Shown here: positions 9,135-20,214 of the stretch, piece after piece
Position numbering within the stretch: position 1 is the first letter of the stretch
How the letters are laid out: each line of letters begins with the position of its first letter
Assembly (NCBI GenBank): GCA_014801985.1
Contig: JAAVDD010000034.1
Coordinates: 55,844-119,843 of the forward strand
Reading direction: 5' to 3'
DNA length: 64,000 nucleotides
From: Bacteroides sp.
GTDB taxonomy: Bacteria > Bacteroidota > Bacteroidia > Bacteroidales > Muribaculaceae
Notes under the pieces: generated by a model
Told to the model about the DNA's origin: nothing
The model's input: only the letters and a program-made list of their open reading frames with translations
Databases searched by the model: none
Made by a program: the position numbers and the translations under genes

Positions 9135-9313
9135 ATTCCGAAATTATCTCGACAAATACTTTTTTTACCATCGGATAAACTTTTTCTCTATCCGAACCAT
9201 TAAATTTGCTTTCTAAATTACAGAATGTCGTATTTCTATAATGAATGCTATTCGTTTAATAATCAAATGGCCTTCACTGAAAGAAAAATGACAGAAATCT
9301 AAATCATTTATCT

Positions 9314-12300
9314 ATGAGTAACAACCTGTACATCTCTTGTGGACTTTTGCTGGTCGCTGCTTCAGCATTAACCGGATCGGCACTATCCATATCTGAAAAA
9401 ATCGTTCCTGCTGCCGATCAACCGCAGGGCCCTAATCTATATGGCACTGTAATTCTCTCCGATACAGAGGAATTCGACCAATGGGGCATCTATTCCATTC
9501 CGACTGCACCCGGCGAAGATTTCTCGCGTATAGTGGAATGCGCTGAAGGTTTCGGGAGAGGAAGTGGGGTCGCCACATCCTCCACCTATACCGCAGTGCG
9601 TTATTACACCTTCTATGGCATGTCTTACACCCAGGCCTATACATACGATCTGAAGACATGGGAACAAATAGGGCAGATGAAAAGTGTACCCTTTGAGATG
9701 ATGGCATACGATCTCGGATACGATCCCGTATCGGAGCAGATCTATGGATGCTTCTATGTGCAAGGTTCCGAAACAAAGGCATGGTTTGGCACAGCCGACT
9801 ATTCCAAGGGTGAAAGTCATAAGATTGCCGATATAGAGAAGTGGAATGCCTTGGCCTTTGATATGTGGGGACATGGCTATGCAATTGATATGATGGGGAA
9901 TTTGCTGAGCGTGGATAAGAAGACGGGAGCCACTTCCCAGATCGGTTTCACGGGCGTTGTGCCCCGTTACCCGACTTCCGCAACAATTGACCCTGAATCG
10001 GGGGTGATGTATTGGACAGCTTGTCCTGAAGATGGGCATTCATATCTATATAAGGTGGATCTCTCTACAGCTAAAGCCACCAAAGTCATGCAGTTCCCTC
10101 ATGATGAGCAGGTGATGGGGCTTTTCATTCCTGTGCCCGAAGCCATAGACGCCGCTCCGGCATCCCCGGCTTCACTTGATTTGAATTTCCCTAAAGGCAC
10201 ACTCAACGGAGATATTGTTTTTACACTCCCTGAAAAGACTTTCGGAGGCTCACCTCTTTCCGGATCTTTGGAATGGAGCATCTCCTGCGAAGGTCTCGAC
10301 GACCGGAGCGGGAAAGGAGAACCGGGTGAGGAGATTTCACTCTCATACAATATTGCCGAGCGCGGCGAATACCTTTTCTGTCTTACTGTCTCCAATGAAG
10401 CCGGACTATCGCCCCGTGTGCGGAAAGGTATGTTCATAGGTGATGGTGTGCCTGCCTCCACCACTGCCACCCTGTCTTATTCCGATGAAAAGGCTGTGGT
10501 GAGCTGGGAGCCGGTCACTGAATCGGCCGACGGCGGATATATAGATACTGAGGAGGTAACTTACCGGGTGACACGTCTTCCGGATAATCTTTTGGTATGT
10601 GATAATTTGAAAGGTTCTGAGATTGAAACCCCGCTCCCCGAACCGGATTCACTCGTAACCTATCGCTTCGAGGTTGTTCCCTGTTTCGCCGGTCTGGAAG
10701 GAGTTGGTTGCTTTACACAGACGATCACTCTTGGATTCGTGACACCGCCCTACGATCAGAAATTCGATTCAGAAGAGGATTTCAACACCTTTACAGTGAT
10801 TGATTCAAATGCCGACGGAAAGGCTTGGGAATACTGGCAGGGATACGCCCGTCTCTTCTATTCCGACCGTCCTTCCGACGACTGGCTGATATCCCCGGCA
10901 TTGAATTTGGTAAAGGATGAGCAATATAGCATCTCATTCGATGTGCGTAACAGTTACGGCAGTTTCAATCCGGAGCGTATCGAGATGATGATAGGGGAGG
11001 GCCCCTCGGTTGAAGATATGAATATTGTGCTTCTTGAGCCGACTGTGGTCGACAATGAAAGTTGGAAAAATATCAGTGTTGATTTCATACCGCGCAAGTC
11101 GGGAAAATATTGGCTCGGAATACATGGTATCAGTGATCCCAATATGTTCTGGGTCGGAATCGACAATCTCAGCATTAAGAGCGGGCGTTCCACCTCTGCC
11201 CCCGCTCCATGTGCGGAAATGAAAGCCACAGCCGATATGGATGGTGGTGACTCCGTGACTGTTTCCTTCAATGCGCCGACACATACGATAGCCGGTGATG
11301 CATTGGATGGTATCTCTCGTGTAGAGCTCTTCCGTGATGGGAATTCCGAACCTCTCTCTATCTTCTCCGACGTGAAGATCGGAGAGCAATTATCTTATGT
11401 CGACAAGGGGTTGTCTGATGGTATCCACACCTATACTGTCGTTGCTTGGAATGAATCCGGTGCCGGTGCGGTAGCCGTTGCTTCTGCCTTTGTCGGTATA
11501 AATGTACCCGGTGAGGTAGAGAACATATCTCTCAAGGAGATAAATGAAGGTGTGGCCTCCATAAGCTGGAATCCTCCGACTCTTGACCGCGACGGTTTCC
11601 CCATCAATCCCTCCTTTATTTCATATAAACTTGTGGATATAGATGGAGAGGAATATGAGACCACTGAAACATCGGCCTCTTATCAGGCTATGGCGGAGGG
11701 TTATCAGGATTTTGTTCGCTTCGGAGTGATTGCCAAGACTTCGGCAGGAGAGTCAACGATAGCATATTCCGATATGGTGCCTATGGGCGCCCCCTACGAA
11801 ACCCCATATCGCGATTCCTTCAACGATAATTTCGGAGGAATACTCGGCTCCACCAAGATAGAGGGTGAAACCCGTTGGGGTGTCGGCTATGACGGATATT
11901 TCGACGGTGTAAATTCTCAGGATGGTGATGATGCCATGATTCTTATGGAGGCGACCAGCCCCGGTGATTGTGGCGCAATTTACACAGGGAAGATCTCACT
12001 GAAGAATTGTAAGAATCCATCGGTTTCCCTTTTTGTATATCAGTTCACAGATAATGGGGTGAAAGATGATGAAAATACTCTCGAAATCGAAGCGAGGATT
12101 GCAAACACCGAAGAATACCGACTCCTGAAAAAGGTGGTTAATAATACCCTTCCTATGCCGGGATGGAACCGAGTGGTGGTTTCTCTTGCCGATTTTGAGG
12201 GAGAGGAGGTTCAGTTGCGTTTCAAATGCACGGCCAACAGCTATATATATTATCTTCTCGACAATGTGATAGTGGATTATATTCATCAGAGCAATCTTGG

Positions 12301-13645
12301 AATCCTGAGTATAGATTCCCCGGATTCTGTATATCCTGATGAGGAGTTTGAAATTAGAGTGACTGTGGAAAATTCATCGCTCACAGATGCTGAAGATTTC
12401 TCTCTGGAATTGCTTCGTGATGATGAGCCTGTGGAGACACGTGGGAATCTCGCTCTTTCTCAAGGCAAATTGATGGAGGTGGTGTTCAAATGTGCACTTC
12501 CTATAACAGAGACACGCGATGTTCGCTACAGTGTTCGTCTATCCTGGAATAAGGATGAGAATGCGGCAGACGACGAGGTATATGTAATGCCGATACATAT
12601 GGTCCATACCAACTTCCCGAAGGTGGATGAATTGCGTGGCAATGCTCTTGAAACCGGCAACCGTATTGAATGGGATGCCCTCGACATGACGAAATTCGAC
12701 GGCGAAACCGTGACAGAAGATTTCGAGGATATGACGCCCTTCTCAATGAATCCCGGAGGCGACTGGCGATTTGTGGATCGCGACAAAGCTGTGACTGCTG
12801 TGCCCCAGGGTGTTGAGATAGAGGGATTGGGTGATGACCGTGCCTATGCCTTCATTGTGATGAATTCCGATTGGCCCGGCTTTAACGGCACATTCGGCGC
12901 CAACTCCGGTAAACAGTATCTCATGGCTTCATACGCAGCTGCTCCCAACGATGACTGGGCGATTTCTCCGCGTCTTTCGGGCGAAGCACAGACCATCTCC
13001 TTCTATGCCAAGAACTATTATGAGGCACACGGAAAGGAGAGTATAGAAGTCAGATATTCCCTCAGCGGGAATGATCCTGCCGATTTCACAGGCGTGGCTC
13101 TCTCAAAGACTCTCGAAGGCAACGACTGGGAATATATCACGGTTGAGCTTCCGGAAGGTGCCGTATATGCGGCAATACATTATGTATCCAACGACCAGTA
13201 TATGCTCTTTGTGGATGATTTCAGCTATATTCCGGCGCCTTGGAGTGAGCGCATAAACCATATCGGTTACAATATCTATCGCGATGGGCTCCGTCTGAAC
13301 ACAACTCCTTTGAGCACCACATCCTATTTGGATTCCGATGTGGAGGAGGAGATGGCTGTTTATCATGTCACTGCGGTCTATGAAGAGGGAGAATCCGCAC
13401 CATCCGCATCATTCGAACTCCGTAGGTCGGGCATTTCAGAGATTGAAGATGCTTTAAGAGTAGAGGGTTTACGCGGAGCAATCCATGTTTCCGGTGCTGA
13501 AGGCAAGAATATATCTATCTGGTCTATCTCCGGTCTAAGGATTGTATCAATAGGTGAGGCCACCGAAAATATGGAGATTCCTCTTGAACCGGGTATCTAT
13601 ATCGTAGAAATAGCCGGCATCTCGAAGAAAGTCATTGTAAAGTGA
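9314..13645 (+). CDS. Very large secreted protein with fibronectin-III and choice-of-anchor-J/cleaved-adhesin-like domains and T9SS C-terminal sorting tail
   Basis: Signal peptide; repeated 'DWLISPALNL...YSISFDVRN' jelly-roll motifs and fn3-like stretches; tail 'ISIWSISGLRIVSIGEA...GIYIVEIAGISKKVIVK'. Confidence 0.85.
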   Translation: MSNNLYISCGLLLVAASALTGSALSISEKIVPAADQPQGPNLYGTVILSDTEEFDQWGIYSIPTAPGEDFSRIVECAEGFGRGSGVATSSTYTAVRYYTFYGMSYTQAYTYDLKTWEQIGQMKSVPFEMMAYDLGYDPVSEQIYGCFYVQGSETKAWFGTADYSKGESHKIADIEKWNALAFDMWGHGYAIDMMGNLLSVDKKTGATSQIGFTGVVPRYPTSATIDPESGVMYWTACPEDGHSYLYKVDLSTAKATKVMQFPHDEQVMGLFIPVPEAIDAAPASPASLDLNFPKGTLNGDIVFTLPEKTFGGSPLSGSLEWSISCEGLDDRSGKGEPGEEISLSYNIAERGEYLFCLTVSNEAGLSPRVRKGMFIGDGVPASTTATLSYSDEKAVVSWEPVTESADGGYIDTEEVTYRVTRLPDNLLVCDNLKGSEIETPLPEPDSLVTYRFEVVPCFAGLEGVGCFTQTITLGFVTPPYDQKFDSEEDFNTFTVIDSNADGKAWEYWQGYARLFYSDRPSDDWLISPALNLVKDEQYSISFDVRNSYGSFNPERIEMMIGEGPSVEDMNIVLLEPTVVDNESWKNISVDFIPRKSGKYWLGIHGISDPNMFWVGIDNLSIKSGRSTSAPAPCAEMKATADMDGGDSVTVSFNAPTHTIAGDALDGISRVELFRDGNSEPLSIFSDVKIGEQLSYVDKGLSDGIHTYTVVAWNESGAGAVAVASAFVGINVPGEVENISLKEINEGVASISWNPPTLDRDGFPINPSFISYKLVDIDGEEYETTETSASYQAMAEGYQDFVRFGVIAKTSAGESTIAYSDMVPMGAPYETPYRDSFNDNFGGILGSTKIEGETRWGVGYDGYFDGVNSQDGDDAMILMEATSPGDCGAIYTGKISLKNCKNPSVSLFVYQFTDNGVKDDENTLEIEARIANTEEYRLLKKVVNNTLPMPGWNRVVVSLADFEGEEVQLRFKCTANSYIYYLLDNVIVDYIHQSNLGILSIDSPDSVYPDEEFEIRVTVENSSLTDAEDFSLELLRDDEPVETRGNLALSQGKLMEVVFKCALPITETRDVRYSVRLSWNKDENAADDEVYVMPIHMVHTNFPKVDELRGNALETGNRIEWDALDMTKFDGETVTEDFEDMTPFSMNPGGDWRFVDRDKAVTAVPQGVEIEGLGDDRAYAFIVMNSDWPGFNGTFGANSGKQYLMASYAAAPNDDWAISPRLSGEAQTISFYAKNYYEAHGKESIEVRYSLSGNDPADFTGVALSKTLEGNDWEYITVELPEGAVYAAIHYVSNDQYMLFVDDFSYIPAPWSERINHIGYNIYRDGLRLNTTPLSTTSYLDSDVEEEMAVYHVTAVYEEGESAPSASFELRRSGISEIEDALRVEGLRGAIHVSGAEGKNISIWSISGLRIVSIGEATENMEIPLEPGIYIVEIAGISKKVIVK

Positions 13646-13739
13646 CGAGACAAAAGTAGAATAAATGTAAAGATTAAGATAAGATAGATTAAAGATTAAG
13701 TAGTAGTGGAGTAGGAGATCCGTCTTAGACGGGTCCGTA

Positions 13740-13771
13740 AGCCGGGGAGGTCACAGACCTCCCGGCTTTTT
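13740..13771 (+). terminator. Intrinsic terminator
   Basis: AGCCGGGgAGGT-cacag-ACCTCCCGGCTTTTT. Confidence 0.8.
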
Positions 13772-14049
13772 ATTCCCATAATCTTTGCGACCCTTTCTGT
13801 TTCCTTCTTTTCTTATCATTAATAAAGGTGCAAAAGTTGAACATTTGTTAAGAAATGATGATGAACAGCCGAGATTTAACGATGAAGGATGGAAAATAGT
13901 AGGAAAATAACAAGATTTATATTAAATTTGTCATTAAAGAATTGTATTGGAAAGAGAAATTATATCATTTTTCCGGATATCCTTTCTCTCCGGGTCCATT
14001 ACATTATGAAAATTAACAGCCTTCCCGGTGGCTAATAAAAACCAACAGC

Positions 14050-16059
14050 ATGAATAAATATATACTCGTGGCCGCGATGGCAACAGTTAGTATGGCAGCC
14101 TGGGCGAAACCTGACAATCCCACGGACTTCCAGATGAAATTCGATCTAAATGGAGGCAATCCGGTTGTTTCCGGATCCTTCGTTTGTTCCACACATCAAT
14201 ATTCCTGGGACGATCCTCAGCCGATCAAAAAAATCACGAAGGTCAAAGTGATAAGAGGCTGTTATAGTTTAGGAGAAATGGATATTCCGGTTTATGAATC
14301 GGAGGAAGAGCGCGAACCTGGTTCGTTGGTTGAGTTTACCGATGAATTCGGAGAATTTGAATATGGCTACGAATATAACTATGTAGCGTATATCTATGAT
14401 GAGAATGGAGAGGAGAGCTATGGAAAAAGCTTCTATCTTTTTGCCGGTGTAAAGCCCGGACAACCAACACTTACAGGTTCTTTAGGGGAGAATGGTTCTC
14501 TCCCTGTCACCCTGACAGTTACTGCTCCTGAGACTTTAGCGAGTGGTGATCCTTTGTCGGTTCCTTTGTCTCAGATTCGTATTACCGAATATATAGGTTA
14601 TAATGATGAACGGATAGTGAAAACTATAAACGATCCCGTTCCCGGAAAGACATATACCGTTACAGACGATGACGCAATCCCCGGTAAGAGGTATGATTAC
14701 CGTGCATACGCGGCTTGTGAGTATGGGGAGAGTGATTATGGATGGTATTCTATATTCGTTGGAGAGGATGTCCCCGGCTATCCCACGGATCTGACTATGA
14801 CTGAAAATGAGGATGGCAGTGTGACTCTTAATTGGAAAGCACCTGAAAATGGTAAGAATGGTGGTTACGTTAATCCGGCTAATATCCGCTATAAGGTGGA
14901 GCGTCATGGAGATCTTCCGGCGGTTCTTGCTGAAGATTTACAGGAATGCACATTCACCGACCCTCTTGATGACCTGACAGGACCTACAGCTGTTAAATAT
15001 GAAGTGATGGCCTATAATTCCTTGGGTGAAGGTGATTACACTATGACTTCTGAAATACTTCGAGGCCCGGCCTATCAGCTTCCATTTGAAGAGAATTTCA
15101 ATGCTCAGGTAGAAGGCTACTGGGGTTATGAATTTGGCGCAAATAAAAAGTGGGCTTATGAATATAGCGGTGGCTATAGTTCCAATTGGGATGTTACAAG
15201 CTATTCCTATTCACTCGGAATCAATGGTGTTGGTGACGGTAATGGCGTAGAAAGTAGTGATGACGATGCGTATATCCGCACATATTATGCAAGCCGTGGC
15301 AATATTGATACAATGGTATCTTCAGCAATTGACTTTAAGGATGCTTCCTTCCCCGTGCTGACATTCTATCATGCCACAAAAGATTTTGACCGCACCTCTC
15401 TTACAATCGGTATAAGAAAGAACGGCGAATCCACAGATCTTCTCACCTTTATCCCCGGTCTGTCTCAGAATTATGATGCAGAGACAGAGAAGCCTGCATG
15501 GATATCCTCACTTGTTTATCTCACGGATGCAGTAGGATCCGAAGCCTCTGTATATTTCACAACAGTTGTGCCTGAGGATGCAGATGACAATGCCGACATT
15601 GCTCTCGACCGTATCATCATATGCGATTATCCCGGTGTGGATAAGGTGGCAGTCACTGAGGCTAATGGCCAGCTTGAAGTCTCCTGGGAAGCTCCCAAGA
15701 ACAGCTATGGCGAAGAACCTCTCAGCTATGATGTGAAAATCGACGGAGTGACGACCGAAAATGTAGAGGACACTAAGTATGTTGTAGCCGCTACACGCGC
15801 TGATGACGTTGCTTCTCATAAGGTGGCCATACGTGCCAATTATGATGGTATCCCCGGTCGATTCTCTTCCGAGTTCGATGTGGTTCCCGGTGGTTCACAA
15901 AGTGGTATCATGGTGATCGGTTCCGAGTCAGATACCAATGTGGAATATTATGATCTCAACGGTCTGCGTGTGGTTCGCGCTATGAAGGGCTCCACTCTTA
16001 TCCGTCGTTCTGTAAAGGCCGATGGTTCCGTAAAAGTAGAGAAAGTAATTGTAAAATAA
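14050..16059 (+). CDS. Secreted fn3-containing protein, T9SS-type tail
   Basis: Signal peptide; fn3-like repeats 'YPTDLTMTENEDGSVTLNWKAPENGKNGGYVNPANIRYKVER'; C-term 'VEYYDLNGLRVV...KVEKVIVK'. Confidence 0.8.
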   Translation: MNKYILVAAMATVSMAAWAKPDNPTDFQMKFDLNGGNPVVSGSFVCSTHQYSWDDPQPIKKITKVKVIRGCYSLGEMDIPVYESEEEREPGSLVEFTDEFGEFEYGYEYNYVAYIYDENGEESYGKSFYLFAGVKPGQPTLTGSLGENGSLPVTLTVTAPETLASGDPLSVPLSQIRITEYIGYNDERIVKTINDPVPGKTYTVTDDDAIPGKRYDYRAYAACEYGESDYGWYSIFVGEDVPGYPTDLTMTENEDGSVTLNWKAPENGKNGGYVNPANIRYKVERHGDLPAVLAEDLQECTFTDPLDDLTGPTAVKYEVMAYNSLGEGDYTMTSEILRGPAYQLPFEENFNAQVEGYWGYEFGANKKWAYEYSGGYSSNWDVTSYSYSLGINGVGDGNGVESSDDDAYIRTYYASRGNIDTMVSSAIDFKDASFPVLTFYHATKDFDRTSLTIGIRKNGESTDLLTFIPGLSQNYDAETEKPAWISSLVYLTDAVGSEASVYFTTVVPEDADDNADIALDRIIICDYPGVDKVAVTEANGQLEVSWEAPKNSYGEEPLSYDVKIDGVTTENVEDTKYVVAATRADDVASHKVAIRANYDGIPGRFSSEFDVVPGGSQSGIMVIGSESDTNVEYYDLNGLRVVRAMKGSTLIRRSVKADGSVKVEKVIVK

Positions 16060-16166
16060 GTTGAATTAAGTCATGGATGAGGAGTGTGGACTCTGATGGG
16101 TCTGCCTCCTCTTTTTAATTCCAATAACAACCTCTTTTCCTTATTTCATTCATAAACAAAACTACT

Positions 16167-19100
16167 ATGAGAATTAAATTTGCTGTCTCGCTGATAGTAT
16201 TCGGCGCTATCTCGATTTCGGGTGCCTCCTTCGCTCCTGAATCTGAATCGGGAAAAGTGAAATTAGGGGATGTGAAACAGCAGAATCTAAAAGAGAAAGC
16301 TTTCACTCTTCGTCATACGGGCGATCCTGTAAGCATCACTCGCTCAGGAGAGACCGGTTCCACAATCTATGGGTTCATGTCGTATCAGGATGACCTCGAT
16401 TTCCTTGGCGGCTGGTATGAGTTGGAACCTTCGGGAAAGACATCACGTCTATGGACATATACGTATGCCGACATGGGTGTCTATATGAATAACGGATGGA
16501 TGCGCAACGGACATCTTTGTGGCACCTGTGTAATGTTACTTGGCTCTGAAGACCTCGTGGGTGTCTATGCTTATCAAGAAATAGATCCCCTGACCGGAGA
16601 AGTGATTGAGAGTCGTCCGATTGATATAGCTTACGACTATACCTCCTACTTTTATTCAGCAGCCTATGATCCCGTAGCGGATAAGATTTTCGGTTTTGGC
16701 CGAGGTGCTGATCCCGAGGATGCCACTTATTATTTCAAATCGGCTCCTGCGGACCGCCCGGAAGATACAGTAATAGTGAAGCAACTTGACTCTCCGGGGG
16801 ATAGATGCTATTCTTTATGCTATAGTGTGGTCGACGGTTGTCTTTATGGTGTCAATACTCGTGGCAATCTGGTTAAGGTCTTTTCCGACGGATCAATGAC
16901 AGAACTTTTCGAGTTGCCCGTACCCGACTTTGCCAATAGCAAGGGAGCCTTGGCGTTCAGTCCCAACGATGGCTACCTGCTATGGAATCCGGGGGTCTAC
17001 ACCTCGATTTCAGAACTTTATGCAATTTATCCTGAAGAGGAGCGCATGGAAAAGCTCTATCGTTTCCCGATAGATACGCAGTTTACATTCTTCATCACTC
17101 CCGATGGTCCGGCTGATTCCTCCGGTCCGGCTTCGGCTCAATTGATAAGTGCTGATTTCGTGAAGAATGATCTTAATGGAACTCTTAAATTCCGCTTGCC
17201 CGACTCAGCAATGAATGCCTCACCAATATCAGGCACCATTAAATGGACTCTTTTCGATAATGGCTCAAAACTTGATTCAGGGGAAGCTCAGACAGGATCC
17301 GAGCTTACGATTCCGGTTGTCGTGGATCAAGGTGAACATACTTTCCGTCTGGAGACTTCATTCAATGGCAAGGATGGATATCCTCGTGTATTACATAAAT
17401 ACGTGGGAGATGACGTTCCGATGGCACCTGAAAATGTAGTTCTTTCAAGAGAGAATGTAAGTTGGGATGCCGTGACAGCGGGTGCTCACGGAGGTTATGT
17501 GGATCCAACGGCTGTGACCTATAAGATCTACCTCAATAACGCTCTTATAGGCACTACATCTTCCACTGAAATGAATGTGGAGATTGATCCCGATAGAATT
17601 CAGGATGTATATAGGGCGCAGGTGAAAGCCGTTTACGCCGATCATGAATCCGAGCCCGGAGAATCGGAAAAATGTGTTATAGGGAAGCCATATTCTCTCC
17701 CGATGAACGTCAAGCCGACCGAACATGATGGGGAGATGGTCACCATTATAAATGTCGATGGCAGTCCGGAATATGGTATGTGGCGCTTGAGCGATTCCTG
17801 GGGTGACCTCTGTTTCGCATCCGGCTGGAGCTATAATCAGCCCGACGATTGGTTGATTATGCCGGCAGCCGAGTTTGAAAGCAATGAAGTCATATATGAG
17901 GTATCGCTTGAAGCAGCTCGTGGCGGCTATTCCGGTTCTTTGGAATATTTCGAAGTGTGGGCAGGTAATGCACCGACAGTTGAGGCAATGACAATCCCTG
18001 TGATTCCCAAGACAAGAGCTCAGAAGTTCAATGAATGGAAAGAATATAGCGGTAAGTTTGCAGTTCCAAAGGCCGGAACATATTACATTGCTATAAGAGG
18101 TTGCTCCGCACCTGATCAGAAGGATCTCATCGTGAAAAATATTACTGTCTCTGCCACAGAGGAGGTGGCTGCTGTCCCATCTTCGGTTTCCGACCTTGAG
18201 ATCGTAGAATCCAGCGATGCCGATCTGACCGCAACATTGAAATTCAAGATGCCTGAGACTTATCTCACCGGTGAGGCCATACCCGCCGATACGAAACTAA
18301 CCGTGATCGTTCAAGCTGCTGAAAGAAAAGAGATCGAGGCGCTCCCCGGATCTGAACAGAGAGTTGTGATCGGAACAGCACAAGGGGATAACTATATCAC
18401 AGTCACTCCGGTGGCCGATGGGATAGAGGGCACACCATCAGAAGCATCAGTATTCACAGGAATGGATTATCTATCCTATTGTGAAGATTTCACAGGAACT
18501 GTTACAGCCGACAATATGAGCATAGACCTTACCTGGAGAGCTCCTGATGAGAGTCTCTACGGTGGTTATGTATCCTCCACGGGCATTGAATATATGATCG
18601 GTCAGATTTCTTCAATGGGTGAGTTCCTTGAAGACCCTGTCTGCGCCGGTGTAGATGTTACTGAATACACATATACGCTTCCTGAAGGGACAACTCAGAA
18701 TTTCATACGTATCGGAATCGCTGCCAAGAATGCAGCCGGAATTTCACCGGCACGCTCATACGTGGGGCGTGTGATGGGTACTCCTTACAAACTCCCGATG
18801 GTCGAGACATTCCCTAACATGCAATTTACCTACACACCTATGCAGGCCTCGGCTCCCACATCCAAGTATACAGACGGAAGTTGGACATGGTGTCAGCCCG
18901 AACTTGTCAATCCGGCATTTGCAAATAGTGAAATTGCATTTGGCGTGATTGGCTATACTGAATCGCCCGAAGCATGGGTGCGTATGGGGCTGCCACGTTT
19001 CTCCACGCTATCTCTCGACAACGCTCATGCAGTGTTGAAGATATGGAACGGTGATGGATCGGCAACTCAGAAGAGTGTCTATGCCACTAAATATGGTATG

Positions 19101-19487
19101 CCCAACCTTGAGAAGATCGCTGATATACCGATGTCGACAGGCTGGCAGGATGTTATCGTGGAAATACCTTCAAAATATCTCGGCGAGCAGTGGATTGGCC
19201 TCTATATTGATGGTTGCCTCCCCACATCGGAGAATTACCTCATTATCGGCGGTTACTCCATCCAGCCCACCAGCGGCACTGCGGAGATGGTCAATACCGG
19301 TGCGGTCGTGACTCGCAGCGGTGAACATCTCCTTATCTCAAATCCTGATAAAGATATGATAACTGTGGCTGCTGCCAACGGAACAATCCTCTATTCAGGA
19401 TCCGATGCTAAGGCGGAAATTTCGCTCCCCGGCAAGGGTGTATATATGGTGAAAGCCGGATCGCGTAGCTATAAGATTGCTTTCTGA
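16167..19487 (+). CDS. Large secreted fn3/choice-of-anchor-J-like protein, T9SS-type tail, paralogous to 9314-13645
   Basis: Signal peptide, N-terminal propeller-like region, fn3 and 'PDDWLIMPAAEFESNEVIYEVSLEAARGGYSGSLEYFEVW' domain, C-term 'GKGVYMVKAGSRSYKIAF'. Confidence 0.82.
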   Translation: MRIKFAVSLIVFGAISISGASFAPESESGKVKLGDVKQQNLKEKAFTLRHTGDPVSITRSGETGSTIYGFMSYQDDLDFLGGWYELEPSGKTSRLWTYTYADMGVYMNNGWMRNGHLCGTCVMLLGSEDLVGVYAYQEIDPLTGEVIESRPIDIAYDYTSYFYSAAYDPVADKIFGFGRGADPEDATYYFKSAPADRPEDTVIVKQLDSPGDRCYSLCYSVVDGCLYGVNTRGNLVKVFSDGSMTELFELPVPDFANSKGALAFSPNDGYLLWNPGVYTSISELYAIYPEEERMEKLYRFPIDTQFTFFITPDGPADSSGPASAQLISADFVKNDLNGTLKFRLPDSAMNASPISGTIKWTLFDNGSKLDSGEAQTGSELTIPVVVDQGEHTFRLETSFNGKDGYPRVLHKYVGDDVPMAPENVVLSRENVSWDAVTAGAHGGYVDPTAVTYKIYLNNALIGTTSSTEMNVEIDPDRIQDVYRAQVKAVYADHESEPGESEKCVIGKPYSLPMNVKPTEHDGEMVTIINVDGSPEYGMWRLSDSWGDLCFASGWSYNQPDDWLIMPAAEFESNEVIYEVSLEAARGGYSGSLEYFEVWAGNAPTVEAMTIPVIPKTRAQKFNEWKEYSGKFAVPKAGTYYIAIRGCSAPDQKDLIVKNITVSATEEVAAVPSSVSDLEIVESSDADLTATLKFKMPETYLTGEAIPADTKLTVIVQAAERKEIEALPGSEQRVVIGTAQGDNYITVTPVADGIEGTPSEASVFTGMDYLSYCEDFTGTVTADNMSIDLTWRAPDESLYGGYVSSTGIEYMIGQISSMGEFLEDPVCAGVDVTEYTYTLPEGTTQNFIRIGIAAKNAAGISPARSYVGRVMGTPYKLPMVETFPNMQFTYTPMQASAPTSKYTDGSWTWCQPELVNPAFANSEIAFGVIGYTESPEAWVRMGLPRFSTLSLDNAHAVLKIWNGDGSATQKSVYATKYGMPNLEKIADIPMSTGWQDVIVEIPSKYLGEQWIGLYIDGCLPTSENYLIIGGYSIQPTSGTAEMVNTGAVVTRSGEHLLISNPDKDMITVAAANGTILYSGSDAKAEISLPGKGVYMVKAGSRSYKIAF

Positions 19488-19544
19488 CAATAGGATAATA
19501 TATGAGAGATATTAAAACCTAATAACCTCATACTGATTGAAATA

Positions 19545-19580
19545 AAAATGCGGCTGCCCGAAACAGTCGCATTTTATTTT
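19545..19580. terminator. Hairpin terminator between convergent genes
   Basis: AAAATGCGgCTG...CAGtCGCATTTTATTTT. Confidence 0.75.
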
Positions 19581-19662
19581 TTAATATGTCACGCACTGAA
19601 GTTACGTACATAAATTGGCTTTATGCCCACTTGCATTTTCTGATGCCATAAGTAGATTTCAA

Positions 19663-20214
19663 TTAGTCCAAAAATTGGCGTAAGTATGAAATAAGAGATT
19701 CTCCTTCGGCCAACTCTAATTTCTTCCCAATGCGATAACGGGTTGATTCTACCGATCGAACTGATTTATTGACTATGCTTGCAATCTCTTTGTTGGAGAG
19801 GTTCATTATAAGATAGGCGCAAATCCTGACTTCCCCCGGAGTGAGGCCGGGGTGAGCAGAATAAAGATTCTTAAAAAATTTTGCATGAGCCTGTTCAAAA
19901 TGATGTTCAAATTTCTTCCGACCATCCCTTTTTGCTTCTGAAGAGGAAACCAAATCTCCGATGAGTTTTATTTTTTGAGGTAAATCTTCTTCTTTATTCT
20001 TAACCAACTCCCCAATTCTGTTTAGAGTGTCTTCCACGGCAGCCACTTGTAAAAGTTGCGAAGCTAACTTGCTATCTCCAAGCTGTGATAGTTCAGCTCT
20101 TGCCTCCTCCGTCTTTTCATATTTATTCTGAGTCTCGGCTAAAGAACGTTTAAGGGTACATATTTCAGATGTCCTCTGTCGTCTTTCTCTAATAACATGA
20201 TCTCCACCTATATT
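19663..20214 (-). pseudogene. C-terminal fragment of a coiled-coil/LuxR-type HTH regulator (5' truncated)
   Basis: HTH 'LTPGEVRICAYLIMNLSNKEIASIVNKSVRSVESTRYRIGKKL'; the open frame extends past the annotated GTG through a coiled coil (ERRQRTSEICTLKRSLAETQNKYEKTEEARAEL) to a stop near 20215-20217; no TPR or TM region upstream. Confidence 0.65.
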
